Shown: positions 43,277 to 51,376 of the stretch, piece by piece | How positions within the stretch are numbered: the first letter of the stretch is position 1 | How the letters are laid out: every line of letters starts with the position of its first letter | From: Lichenicoccus sp964247695 | GTDB taxonomy: Bacteria; Pseudomonadota; Alphaproteobacteria; Acetobacterales; Acetobacteraceae | NCBI GenBank assembly: GCA_964247695.1 | Contig: CAXTVI010000019.1 | Location: 22,867-86,866, forward strand | Length of the DNA: 64,000 nucleotides | Direction: 5' to 3' | Notes under the pieces: generated by a model | The model's database searches: none | Told to the model about the DNA's origin: nothing | What the model saw: only the letters and a program-made list of their open reading frames with translations | Translations under genes and position numbers: made by a program

Positions 43277-43951
43277 ATGCGTCTGCCCCGGATTGGGCGC
43301 CTGGCCTGGATCGGCCTTACCTGGGCCACCCTGCTCGTCTCCACCCAAGCTCTTGCCGACACGTCCTGCAGCGACGCGGCCCGGGACGCCGAGCGCAGCG
43401 CCGGCCTGCCGTCGGGGCTGCTTTCGGCAATCGGCCATGTCGAGAGCGGTGGCCGCCCCTGGAGCGTCAATTCAGGCGAGCAGGGCGTGCAGTTCACCAC
43501 GCGCGACGAGGCAAGCAGCTACGTGCAGTCCCTGCTCGACCAGGGTCGCCGGATCATCGATGTAGGCTGCTTCCAAGTCGATCTGTACTACCACCCGGAG
43601 GCGTTCGCGCGCTGGCAGGACGGCCTCGACCCGACCGTCAATGCGTCTGCCGCCTCGCGCATCCTGCAGGACCTGCACGCCCGCACCGGCAACTGGAATC
43701 AGGCGGTGGCGCTGTACCATTCTGCCGACCCGATGCGCGGGATGCCCTACATGCAGGCGGTGCTGCGCTCCTGGTCGGGCGGCACGGACGCGGGAGCCTC
43801 GCCGTTGCCGGCCTGGTCGGATCCGTTCACCATCCTGGTTTCGGCGCAGGCGACGGCGATCACTGTCTGGACCCCCGGTGGCGCCCAGAACGGCACCCTG
43901 GGCCGCAACCGGCGCACCCCACGCGGTCTGCCAAGAATCGTCACGCCATAG
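43277..43951 (+). CDS. Secreted lytic transglycosylase (SLT-type)
   Basis: 224 residues from the ATG at 43277, chosen because it starts a clean signal peptide (LAWIGLTWATLLVSTQALA); the open frame upstream to 43220 lacks one. The catalytic Glu lies in LLSAIGHVESGGRPW, and GCFQVDLYYHPEAF and NWNQAVALYHSAD match the goose-lysozyme-like SLT fold. Such enzymes cleave peptidoglycan, often to let an envelope machine pass. It is divergent from imuA and 3 kb from the Tad pilus genes, so it may open the wall for the pilus (inference). Its 3' end overlaps the convergent GT87 gene by 11 nt. Confidence 0.85.
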   Translation: MRLPRIGRLAWIGLTWATLLVSTQALADTSCSDAARDAERSAGLPSGLLSAIGHVESGGRPWSVNSGEQGVQFTTRDEASSYVQSLLDQGRRIIDVGCFQVDLYYHPEAFARWQDGLDPTVNASAASRILQDLHARTGNWNQAVALYHSADPMRGMPYMQAVLRSWSGGTDAGASPLPAWSDPFTILVSAQATAITVWTPGGAQNGTLGRNRRTPRGLPRIVTP

Positions 43952-45143
43952 CCGCCTTCGACCCGCCATCGGCCACAGCGGCCTCGTTGCGTAGCGAATA
44001 GATGCGGCCAACGATCACGCACAGCACCGCGAACACCACGACGCTGCTCCAGCGGAATATCGCCGGCGAGATGGCGCACCAGGGAAGCAGGAAGCCCACG
44101 GTCAGGATCGCGACTTCCGGGAAACTGAAGCTGCCGTGCCGCCGCCAGCGCTCGCTGGCGGTGACGATCACGGCGAGATTGAAGACAGCGAGGTCGTAAC
44201 CGAACGCAAACGGCGTGGCCAGAAAGGTGCCCGCCCCGACCAGAGCCGCCCCGAGCATGCAGACGCCGCCGCTGAAGCAACGCCAGACCAGGATCGCCAC
44301 CGTCAGCGAACAGACCGCCTGCACGGCATGCGCCTGTAGCGGGGTGAAGCCGAACGACAGCAGGTTGGACGTCACGGTCGCCATCAGCAGGCACCCCTGC
44401 ACCGTCTTCCAGGCAATGGTGGCGCCGATCGACGGCAGATGCTGCCACCAACTCGTCCAGACCGAGACGCCGAACACGGCGACACTGGAGAGAAGGAACA
44501 AGACACCGGTCACGCACGCACTGGCGATCGTCCGCCATTGCCGCGACGCGAGCAGAGCCACCGGCACCAGGACACCGAGTTGCGGCTTGTAGATCATCAA
44601 GCCGAACAGGACGCCCGCCAGCACCGGCCGTCGTGGCAGCAGCGCGAAGCCGCCGAACATCAGGGCCGCCGCGATCATGCTGCTCTGCCCGGTGATCCAG
44701 ATCAGCAAGGTGGACGGCCCGACCAGCACCGCGACCACGGCGGCCGGATTACGCTCGACCAGGGCGACAACTGCGATACAGGCCGCCCACCCGACCAGTA
44801 TCCAAAGCGCATAGCCGAGCGCGTAGGGCAGATGCGCCAGCGGCCAGACCAGCAGCAGCATCTGCGGCTGGTAGAAGTATGGAAAATATTGTCCCGGCAG
44901 ACCCTGGAACCTGCGCAGCAGGTCGTAGTCGTAGATTAGCCCTGGCGGATGCAGCTTGACGAACATCGCAAACGACCAGAATGCGAAATAGTCGTTCTTG
45001 AAGCCCAGCACGAGCATGTGGATGCAAACGAACGGCGTCATGAACGCGAAGAAGATCAGCAGCATCCTGCACAGCGTTCGTACCGGAAGATCACGCGCCT
45101 GCCACGGAGTCGAGAAGGAGGTCATCACCAATTCCAAGGTCAT
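43941..45143 (-). CDS. GT87/DUF2029-like polytopic membrane glycosyltransferase, copy 1
   Basis: About 400 residues from an ATG at 45143 (an ATG at 45125 is an alternative), with roughly ten hydrophobic segments. Matching landmarks to copy 2 are NDYFAFWSF, HPPGLIYD, QPQMLLLVWPLAHLPYALG, GLMIYKPQLGVLVPVAL and TPFAFGYDL. The pattern fits the GT87 (DUF2029) group, which uses polyprenyl-phosphate sugar donors on the periplasmic side. Acceptor unknown; nearness to the pilin gene suggests pilus or surface-glycan modification (inference). Confidence 0.75.
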   Translation of the reverse strand: MTLELVMTSFSTPWQARDLPVRTLCRMLLIFFAFMTPFVCIHMLVLGFKNDYFAFWSFAMFVKLHPPGLIYDYDLLRRFQGLPGQYFPYFYQPQMLLLVWPLAHLPYALGYALWILVGWAACIAVVALVERNPAAVVAVLVGPSTLLIWITGQSSMIAAALMFGGFALLPRRPVLAGVLFGLMIYKPQLGVLVPVALLASRQWRTIASACVTGVLFLLSSVAVFGVSVWTSWWQHLPSIGATIAWKTVQGCLLMATVTSNLLSFGFTPLQAHAVQAVCSLTVAILVWRCFSGGVCMLGAALVGAGTFLATPFAFGYDLAVFNLAVIVTASERWRRHGSFSFPEVAILTVGFLLPWCAISPAIFRWSSVVVFAVLCVIVGRIYSLRNEAAVADGGSKAAMA

Positions 45144-45208
45144 GAGAACGGATTGCCCTCCGCCCACGGCCTCGGCGCGCGGCGGCTGGATGGATATCGC
45201 ATCTGCTT

Positions 45209-46405
45209 CTACGCCAATGACGTATGCCCGGCCGGCGACGCCGCGCGAACCGCGCAGCCTCCGACAAGAGACGCGCGTCGGACGATCAGCCAGAGCAACG
45301 CCGTCACGACCAGGCTGCCGAAGCGGAACACCGCCGGAACGACGACACAGAACGGCAACAGGAATCCGGCCAGCAGGACCAGCACTTCCCAGAAGGCAAA
45401 GCTGCCGTCGCGTTCGTAGCAGTCGCTCGCCACCACGATCACCGCAGCGGTCAGCAGCGGCATGTCGTAGGCAAAGGCGTATGGCGTTACCAGGAACGTC
45501 GCCGCCGCGACCGCCGCCGCACCCAGCATGGTCACACCGCGACGCAGACAGGTCCACACCGCAACCGCCGCCGCACCCGCAACCAGAAGCTGGACGGCGT
45601 GAGCATCGGCTGCGGGTACTCCGAACACCAGCAGGTTCGACGTGACAGTCGCCATCACCGGACAAAAGGTCAGCATGTCACGCGCGATCCTGCTGCCGAG
45701 CGCCGGGATGTCGTGCAACCAGGCGCCCCAGACCGCGACGCCGAACGCGACGGCGCTGGCGAGCGCCAGCATGCAGGCCCACGCGAACATGGCCACCAAG
45801 CAGCGCCACCGGCCCGCAGCAGCCAAGGCCACCGGCACGAGCACGGCGAGCTGCGGCTTGTAGGTCAGCATCGCGAACAGCATGCCTGCCATGATCGGCC
45901 GGCGCGGCAGTAGCCGGAAGCCGCCGAACAACAAGGCGGCGCCGAACAGCGCCGTCTGTCCGCACAGGGTCGTCCACAGGGTCGATGGCGCCACCACGGC
46001 TGCAATCATTGCCGCCCGGTTCCGTCCTGCAACGCCGAGTGCCGCGACGTAGCCGAGCAGCCCAATCCCGATCCAGGACAGCCAGCCCGCGAGATAAGGC
46101 AGGTCGGCCAAGGGCCAGACCAGCAGGAGCATCCCGGGAGGATACAGGTATGGGAACATCCTGCCGTGCAGCCCGACCTGAAGCTGCTCGAGCAGATGGG
46201 TGTCGTAGATCAAGGCGGCCGGATGTCGATGGATGAAGCTGGAGAAGGAGTAGAAGGCGAAATAGTCATTTGCACGCGATGTCGGCCAGATGATGAATTC
46301 GATCAGGACGTAGGGCCCCAGGGCTGCGAAACTCGCGAATAAAACCATGAAAACCAGGCGGGCGCGGCGCCCTCGTGCGGGCCAGCGGGATGATGCGGAC
46401 TTCAT
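45209..46405 (-). CDS. GT87/DUF2029-like polytopic membrane glycosyltransferase, copy 2
   Basis: 398 residues from the ATG at 46405, which has an AGGA ribosome site 6 nt upstream; the open frame to 46555 was rejected because it crosses an AT-rich non-coding region. It shares the overall layout and motifs of copy 1 (NDYFAFYSF, HPAALIYD, YPPGMLLLVWPLADLPY, MLTYKPQLAVLVPVAL, TPYAFAYDM), so the pair is a tandem duplication separated by 65 nt. It is divergent from the Flp pilin gene. Likely a polyprenyl-phosphate-dependent sugar transferase; substrate unknown. Confidence 0.75.
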   Translation of the reverse strand: MKSASSRWPARGRRARLVFMVLFASFAALGPYVLIEFIIWPTSRANDYFAFYSFSSFIHRHPAALIYDTHLLEQLQVGLHGRMFPYLYPPGMLLLVWPLADLPYLAGWLSWIGIGLLGYVAALGVAGRNRAAMIAAVVAPSTLWTTLCGQTALFGAALLFGGFRLLPRRPIMAGMLFAMLTYKPQLAVLVPVALAAAGRWRCLVAMFAWACMLALASAVAFGVAVWGAWLHDIPALGSRIARDMLTFCPVMATVTSNLLVFGVPAADAHAVQLLVAGAAAVAVWTCLRRGVTMLGAAAVAAATFLVTPYAFAYDMPLLTAAVIVVASDCYERDGSFAFWEVLVLLAGFLLPFCVVVPAVFRFGSLVVTALLWLIVRRASLVGGCAVRAASPAGHTSLA

Positions 46406-46703
46406 TGAGTATCCTGTCCCACTACTTGTTGACGAAGCAGCCCGGCTCGATCGGTTAGAATCATGTCGATAGTATTTCAAGCGATATATAGTCGGCGCCT
46501 TGCCCCGAAAAACTCTCAGGCAGGCTATAATTTTAGACAGTTGCTTATTTCTCAATATTTAGTCGAGCCCGACACACGAAAGTTCCGAAGTCGAGACATT
46601 TTCTGCTTGAGCTTAACGAACAATTTATAGTTATGTCGATCTGCGGTTCAGCGCGTTCCGTTCCGGCTTTCCGCGGACCGCTCCATTTGGGGAAGACATA
46701 ACG
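46406..46703. promoter_or_regulatory. AT-rich divergent intergenic region with a CtrA-like motif
   Basis: 298 nt between the GT87 pair and the pilin gene. It is distinctly AT-rich compared with the window and holds no plausible gene. TTAA-N7-TTTA at 46613-46627 differs at one base from the CtrA motif TTAA-N7-TTAA, which controls pilin genes in Caulobacter. A GGGGAAG stretch near 46690 serves as pilin ribosome site. No exact -35/-10 pair stands out on either strand. Confidence 0.4.
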
Positions 46704-46883
46704 ATGATCGAGTACGTGAAGACCTATCTGAGGCTGAAGCAGGACGAGCGCGCCGTGACCGCTCTTGAATATGCCCTCATTGCCGGGCTCATCGCGGTTG
46801 TCATCATAACTGCGGTCACCACGCTCGGGACACAACTGACCAGCGTATTCAACACCGTCGGCAGCGGCATCAAGTCCGCCTGA
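46704..46883 (+). CDS. flp: Flp/Fap-type major pilin subunit
   Basis: 59 residues, starting MIEYVKTYLRLKQDERAV and continuing with the TALEYALIAGLIAVVI class IVb pilin motif (Glu and Tyr adjacent), followed by a short tail ending GSGIKSA. This is the polymerised subunit of the Tad pilus. The prepilin peptidase normally cuts after Gly five residues before the Glu; here that residue is Ala (A-VTALEY). The gene is short but has a good ribosome site and is followed by cpaA. Confidence 0.93.
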   Translation: MIEYVKTYLRLKQDERAVTALEYALIAGLIAVVIITAVTTLGTQLTSVFNTVGSGIKSA

Positions 46884-46969
46884 CGCATACCAGGAAAGCC
46901 GGGACAGCCGATGAAACCACCAAGGTTTCATCGGCATCGGAGCCGGGGATCTCAATACGCCTGCGGACC

Positions 46970-47470
46970 ATGCACACGATGATCACCCAGATCGCCATCG
47001 GGGTCGCCATGACCCTGTTGCTGCTGACTGCCATCGGCGACATCGCGAAGCGCATGGTGCCCAATACATTATCGCTTCTGCTGGCACTCGACGGCGTCGT
47101 GCTGCAATCGATCCATGGCAATATCGTCGCGTCGTGCCTGGCGTCGCTCGGTGTCTTCCTGGCGGCCCTGTTCTGCTGGCGCGCCGGCCTGATGGGCGGC
47201 GGCGACGTCAAGCTGCTGGCGGCGGCCGCCTTGCTGGTGCCCCCGCGCCTGGTGCCGGGGCTGGTGCTCGCCATCGCCTTTGCCGGCGGGATCCTGGGAC
47301 TGCTCTATGTCGGACTGCGGCTCGTGGTCGGAAAGCCGCCGGTCCGCTCCTCGCGTATCCTGTTCCGGCGCCTGCTGCGGATCGAGCACTACCGCATCTC
47401 GCGTGGTTTCTCGCTGCCGTACGCGTCCGCCATCGCCGCCGGCGCCGCTTTTGTTCTGCTGGAGGGCTGA
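46970..47470 (+). CDS. cpaA: Type IV prepilin peptidase CpaA/TadV
   Basis: 166 residues, membrane embedded. The two catalytic aspartates are seen in IGDIAKRMVPN and GGGDVKLLAAA, the signature of A24 prepilin peptidases. It lacks the N-terminal methylase domain, as usual for Tad systems. It processes the Flp pilin and the TadE-type pseudopilins encoded nearby. Located 86 nt after flp. Confidence 0.94.
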   Translation: MHTMITQIAIGVAMTLLLLTAIGDIAKRMVPNTLSLLLALDGVVLQSIHGNIVASCLASLGVFLAALFCWRAGLMGGGDVKLLAAAALLVPPRLVPGLVLAIAFAGGILGLLYVGLRLVVGKPPVRSSRILFRRLLRIEHYRISRGFSLPYASAIAAGAAFVLLEG

Positions 47471-47473
47471 TCC

Positions 47474-48409
47474 ATGATCCTGCGTATCGCGCTGTTCGCC
47501 CTCATGGCAGTCGGACTGGCAGGGTTTGGCGCCGTCACCTGGCGCGCCACCCACCTGCCGCCGCCGCCGCCTCCCGCGCCAATGGTGGCGAGCATGCCGC
47601 ATGTTGCCCCGCCGCCCCCGCCGGTCACCAGGACGGTGCTGGTCGCGGCGGGCAGCCTGCAGGGCGGCAGCTTCATGCGGCCGGAAGATCTCTCGACCGC
47701 CACGATCGAAAAGGCGTCGCTGCCCGAGAACGCCGAGCTCGACACGAAAGCCAACCGTGCGAGCCTGAACGGCGCCTTGGTGCGGCATTCGCTGGCGCCC
47801 GGCCAGACCATCACCTCCCCCGACGTCATCCTCCCCGGCGAGCACGGCTTCGTTGCGGCTATCCTCGCGCCCGGCATGCGAGCGGTCATGGTCGGCGCCG
47901 GGCAGATCGACGGCGACACGTCGCTGCTCTCGCCTGGCGACCACGTGGACATCATCCTCACCGAGACGCAGGAAGAGACGGCGGGCAGCAAGCTTGCCCT
48001 GGCCCGCAAGATCTCCGCCGAGACGGTGTTGTCCGATATCCGGCTCCTGGCCGTGGACCAGCAGCTGGTGCAGCGCGCGACCATCGACAAGGACAAGAAA
48101 GCCGGCATGCCCGGCATGGTCCAGAGCGAGGGCGGCCTCACGCTGGAGGTCTCGCCGCTTGACGCCGAGCATCTCGTGCTCGCCCTGAAGCTTGGCAAGA
48201 TCGCGCTCGCGGTGCGGCCTGCGGAAGGCACCGCAGCCTCCGGCGGCATTACCCTCGCTCGCGCCGACATCGCCCACGGCATGGCGCCACCGCCGCCGAT
48301 CCGCGCCGGCGACGTCATGCACACCCTGAATGCCCCCACCGATGCGCACGGGGCAATCACGGCGGTGCACGTCTATGACAGCACCGGCGAAAAGGACTTC
48401 CAGTTCTGA
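47474..48409 (+). CDS. cpaB: Tad pilus assembly protein CpaB/RcpC
   Basis: 311 residues. An N-terminal membrane anchor is followed by a proline-rich linker (PPPPPPAP) and an SAF-like domain (LVAAGSLQGGSFMRPEDL). The region LAPGMRAVMVGAGQIDG-LSPGDHVDIILT is typical of CpaB/RcpC. It is thought to link the inner membrane with the secretin. The last base of its TGA is the first base of the cpaC ATG. Confidence 0.9.
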   Translation: MILRIALFALMAVGLAGFGAVTWRATHLPPPPPPAPMVASMPHVAPPPPPVTRTVLVAAGSLQGGSFMRPEDLSTATIEKASLPENAELDTKANRASLNGALVRHSLAPGQTITSPDVILPGEHGFVAAILAPGMRAVMVGAGQIDGDTSLLSPGDHVDIILTETQEETAGSKLALARKISAETVLSDIRLLAVDQQLVQRATIDKDKKAGMPGMVQSEGGLTLEVSPLDAEHLVLALKLGKIALAVRPAEGTAASGGITLARADIAHGMAPPPPIRAGDVMHTLNAPTDAHGAITAVHVYDSTGEKDFQF

Positions 48410-49842
48410 TGGACATCCGCAACGAAACCATCCGTTGCAGCGTGGCTGCCGGTCTCTGCCTGCTCGGGCTGCGCCCGGCGGCGGCCGAGCCGTTCAACCT
48501 GGCACCGGCGGGGCATGACACCGCGTCCCGCTCGAACGTCCCGATGGTCTCCGACGCGGACGGCCAGCCGGCGCAGCGCGGTCTGTCCATCGAGGCCGGC
48601 ACCGGACGGGTGATGCCGATCGCCGGCATCGCGGCCAACGTGTTCGTGGCGGACCCCAAGATCGTGCAGGTGCGCCCGGCGAGCGCGTCCGCGCTGTTCG
48701 TGTTCGGCCTGATCCCGGGGCGCACCACGATCGCGGCACTCGATGCCTCCGGCCATCCGGTCGGCCAGTACGAGATCACCGTGCGGCCGGGCAGCTACGG
48801 GGCGGCGAGTGCCGGCGAGGCGATCGCCCGGGCGCTGCCGGACTCGCATGTGAGCCTGACGAGCACGCCCGCCGGCATCGTCATCAACGGCAGTGTCACC
48901 TCCGCCGCGGATGCGCAGGAAGCGCTGGACATCACGCGCAGCTACATCCCTGCCAGCCAGACGGTGACCAACCAGATCAACGTGGTCGGCTCGGTCACCG
49001 TCGGCCTGAAGGTGCGTATCACCGAGATGGACCGCCAGGTCACGCGCCAGCTCGGCATCGACTGGCAGGCGATGGGGCAGCTCGGCAAATATGCGATCGG
49101 ATTCGCGACCGCCAACGGCGTCGCCGCCACAGTCACCAGCGCCTTCGTCAACAAGGGCATCACCGTCGACACCGTGCTCGAGGCGCTGTCGCAGGACAAC
49201 CTGGTGCGCGTGCTGGCCGAACCCAACCTCACCGCGCGCAGCGGCGAGAGCGCGAGCTTCCTGGTCGGCGGCGAATATCCGGTGCCGGTGGCGCAGGGCG
49301 GCTCGTCGAGCAACGCGATCACCATCACCTATCAGCAATACGGCGTGTCACTCTCCTTTGTGCCGACGGTGCTCAGTTCCGGACGCATCAGCCTGCATGT
49401 GCGCCCCGAGGTCAGCGCGCTCGCGACCACGGCGGCGGACGGCGCCGTGACGCTCAGCCAGGGCTCCGGCAGCCTGCAGATCCCGGCGCTGACCATCCGG
49501 CGCGCCGAGACAACCCTGGAGCTCGGCTCCGGCCAGAGTTTTGCCATTGCCGGCCTGCTGCAGGACAACACCACGCAGGCGAACAACGCGCTGCCCGGCC
49601 TCGGCGACGTGCCGGTGCTCGGCGCGCTGTTCCGCTCGGACAGCTACACGCACAACCAGACCGAGCTGGTGATCATCGTGACACCGTACATCGTGGGCTC
49701 GGTGAACGACCCGGACGCGCTGCAGACCCCCACCAGCCGCTACAAGCCGCCCAATGATATCGAGCGCGTGCTGCTGCTGCGCCAGCGTGGCGGCAGCGCC
49801 GACGTCACCGTTCCCGGCGATGCAGGATTTGTCGTGCAATGA
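48409..49842 (+). CDS. cpaC: Tad pilus secretin CpaC/RcpA
   Basis: 477 residues with a cleaved signal peptide (CLLGLRPAAA). The N-terminal domain includes IAANVFVADPKIVQVRPAS and VFGLIPGRTTI typical of CpaC; the C-terminal secretin domain shows VLAEPNLTARSGESASFLVGGEYPVP, FVPTVLSSGRISL and LPGLGDVPVLGALFRS. It forms the outer-membrane channel for the pilus. The ATG of cpaD overlaps its stop by 4 nt. Confidence 0.95.
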   Translation: MDIRNETIRCSVAAGLCLLGLRPAAAEPFNLAPAGHDTASRSNVPMVSDADGQPAQRGLSIEAGTGRVMPIAGIAANVFVADPKIVQVRPASASALFVFGLIPGRTTIAALDASGHPVGQYEITVRPGSYGAASAGEAIARALPDSHVSLTSTPAGIVINGSVTSAADAQEALDITRSYIPASQTVTNQINVVGSVTVGLKVRITEMDRQVTRQLGIDWQAMGQLGKYAIGFATANGVAATVTSAFVNKGITVDTVLEALSQDNLVRVLAEPNLTARSGESASFLVGGEYPVPVAQGGSSSNAITITYQQYGVSLSFVPTVLSSGRISLHVRPEVSALATTAADGAVTLSQGSGSLQIPALTIRRAETTLELGSGQSFAIAGLLQDNTTQANNALPGLGDVPVLGALFRSDSYTHNQTELVIIVTPYIVGSVNDPDALQTPTSRYKPPNDIERVLLLRQRGGSADVTVPGDAGFVVQ

Positions 49843-50114
49843 GATCCAGGATGCACAGGCTCATACTGGCTTTCCCACTGCTGCTGGTTGCCTGCGGCGA
49901 CCCGTACCAGCGCCCCGGGACCTGGCAGGCCACCGGCGTGAACGACGCCAACCTGAAGACCCAGGTCATCGACAAGACGGACCTCGTCACGGGCCATGCC
50001 GATCCCGGCTCGGACGGAACGCTGGATGCCGCCGCCGTCGACCGGCTGCAGCAGGACAAGGCAAAGAAGCTCACCATCGATCCGACCTCCAGCCTCGCCG
50101 GAGGCGGCTCGTGA
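49839..50114 (+). CDS. cpaD: Short CpaD-like pilus lipoprotein
   Basis: 91 residues. A signal peptide ends in a lipobox LLVAC, so the mature protein starts with a lipidated Cys. The position between cpaC and cpaE is that of CpaD, but it is far shorter than typical CpaD (about 200 residues), retaining only a QRPGTWQATGVND segment that loosely fits the family. The ATG overlaps the cpaC stop and the TGA overlaps the cpaE start. The symbol is assigned by position and is moderately certain. Confidence 0.7.
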   Translation: MRSRMHRLILAFPLLLVACGDPYQRPGTWQATGVNDANLKTQVIDKTDLVTGHADPGSDGTLDAAAVDRLQQDKAKKLTIDPTSSLAGGGS

Positions 50115-51376
50115 GCGGCGCCGGAACTCCGGGCCCGTCAGAGCCGACGCGCCACGACCGGGCCTCGATGATCGCCTTCGTGACCGACGGCGAGACCGAG
50201 ACCGCGCTGCGCGAAGGTCTCGCGGAAGTGGTCGGCATGACGCTCGACGTGCGGCGCGGCGGCGTGAAGGGCGCCGCCGCCGCCCTGCGCAAGATCGCGA
50301 CGCCGCGCATGCTGATCATCGACGTCTCCGGCGAGGCGCATCCGCTGACCGCGCTGGCGGCGCTGGCCGACATCATCGAGCCCGAAGTGCAGGTCCTGGT
50401 CACCGGCGATCCGCGCGACGTCGATTTCTACCGGCAGGTGACGCGCGGGCTGGGCAGCGCCGAGTATCTCCCCAAGCCGCTGACCCGCGACATGGTGTCG
50501 CGACATTTCGCCCCGCTGATGGCGGGCCAGACCGCCAGCCACGAGATCACCCAGGGCGGCCGCATGGTCACCGTGACCGGCGTGCGCGGCGGCACCGGCG
50601 CCACCACGATCGCGGTGCATCTCGCCTGGCATTTCGCGGTGGACATGCGGCGCCATACCGCGCTGCTCGATCCGGACCTGCACATGGGCAACATGGCCAT
50701 GCTGCTCAACAGCAAGGCGACCGGGGGCCTGCGCACCGCGCTCGAGAACCCCGACCGGCTCGACGAGCTGTTCGTCGAACGCGCCGCCCAGCCGATCGAG
50801 AACTCGCCGCAATCCGAACGCCTGCACGTGCTCGCCGGCGCCTGCCGCATGACCGACGACCTGAACTATTCGCCGGGTGCCGCGACCCGCCTCACGCAAC
50901 TGCTGCAGCGGCGCTACGGCTTCGTCGTCGCCGACCTGCCGTTCCGGCCGTCGCCACTCTATCGCGACCTGATGGCGCTGGCGCACCAGCGCATCCTGGT
51001 GATGGAGCCGAACCTCAGCTCGATCCGCGACACGCTGCGCCTGCTGTCGCTGCCGAACAGCCCGAACCAGACCCGGCGCGCGATCATCGTGCTGAACCGG
51101 CTGGGACAGAATGGCGGCCTGTCCCGACGCCAGGTCGAGGACTCCCTCAAGATGGCGCCCGACGTGGTGATCGCCGACCTGCCAAAGCAGATCTCGGCGG
51201 CGGCGACGCTGGGCGAACCGGCGGCGGCGATGAAAGGCGCCTTCCGCGCCGGCATCCTCGAACTCGCCCGCCAGGCGGCGTTCGAGCGCCTGCTCGACGG
51301 ACCGAAGGCAAAGGCACAGGCCGAGAGCAAGCAGAGCGTGCTGCCGAAGCTGCGCCTGTTCGGGCGCGCCGCATGA
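50111..51376 (+). CDS. cpaE: Tad pilus localisation ATPase CpaE/TadZ
   Basis: 421 residues from the GTG at 50111, which overlaps the cpaD stop (GTGA). A receiver-like N-terminal domain (MLIIDVSGEAHP, VLVTGDPRDVDFYRQ) is followed by a MinD/ParA-type ATPase domain. The nucleotide loop reads VRGGTGATTIAVHLA, without the usual Lys residues of Walker A, which is common for TadZ. LLDPDLHMGNMAMLL and FVVADLPF complete the fold. It positions the pilus machine at the pole in related bacteria. Confidence 0.93.
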   Translation: MSGAGTPGPSEPTRHDRASMIAFVTDGETETALREGLAEVVGMTLDVRRGGVKGAAAALRKIATPRMLIIDVSGEAHPLTALAALADIIEPEVQVLVTGDPRDVDFYRQVTRGLGSAEYLPKPLTRDMVSRHFAPLMAGQTASHEITQGGRMVTVTGVRGGTGATTIAVHLAWHFAVDMRRHTALLDPDLHMGNMAMLLNSKATGGLRTALENPDRLDELFVERAAQPIENSPQSERLHVLAGACRMTDDLNYSPGAATRLTQLLQRRYGFVVADLPFRPSPLYRDLMALAHQRILVMEPNLSSIRDTLRLLSLPNSPNQTRRAIIVLNRLGQNGGLSRRQVEDSLKMAPDVVIADLPKQISAAATLGEPAAAMKGAFRAGILELARQAAFERLLDGPKAKAQAESKQSVLPKLRLFGRAA

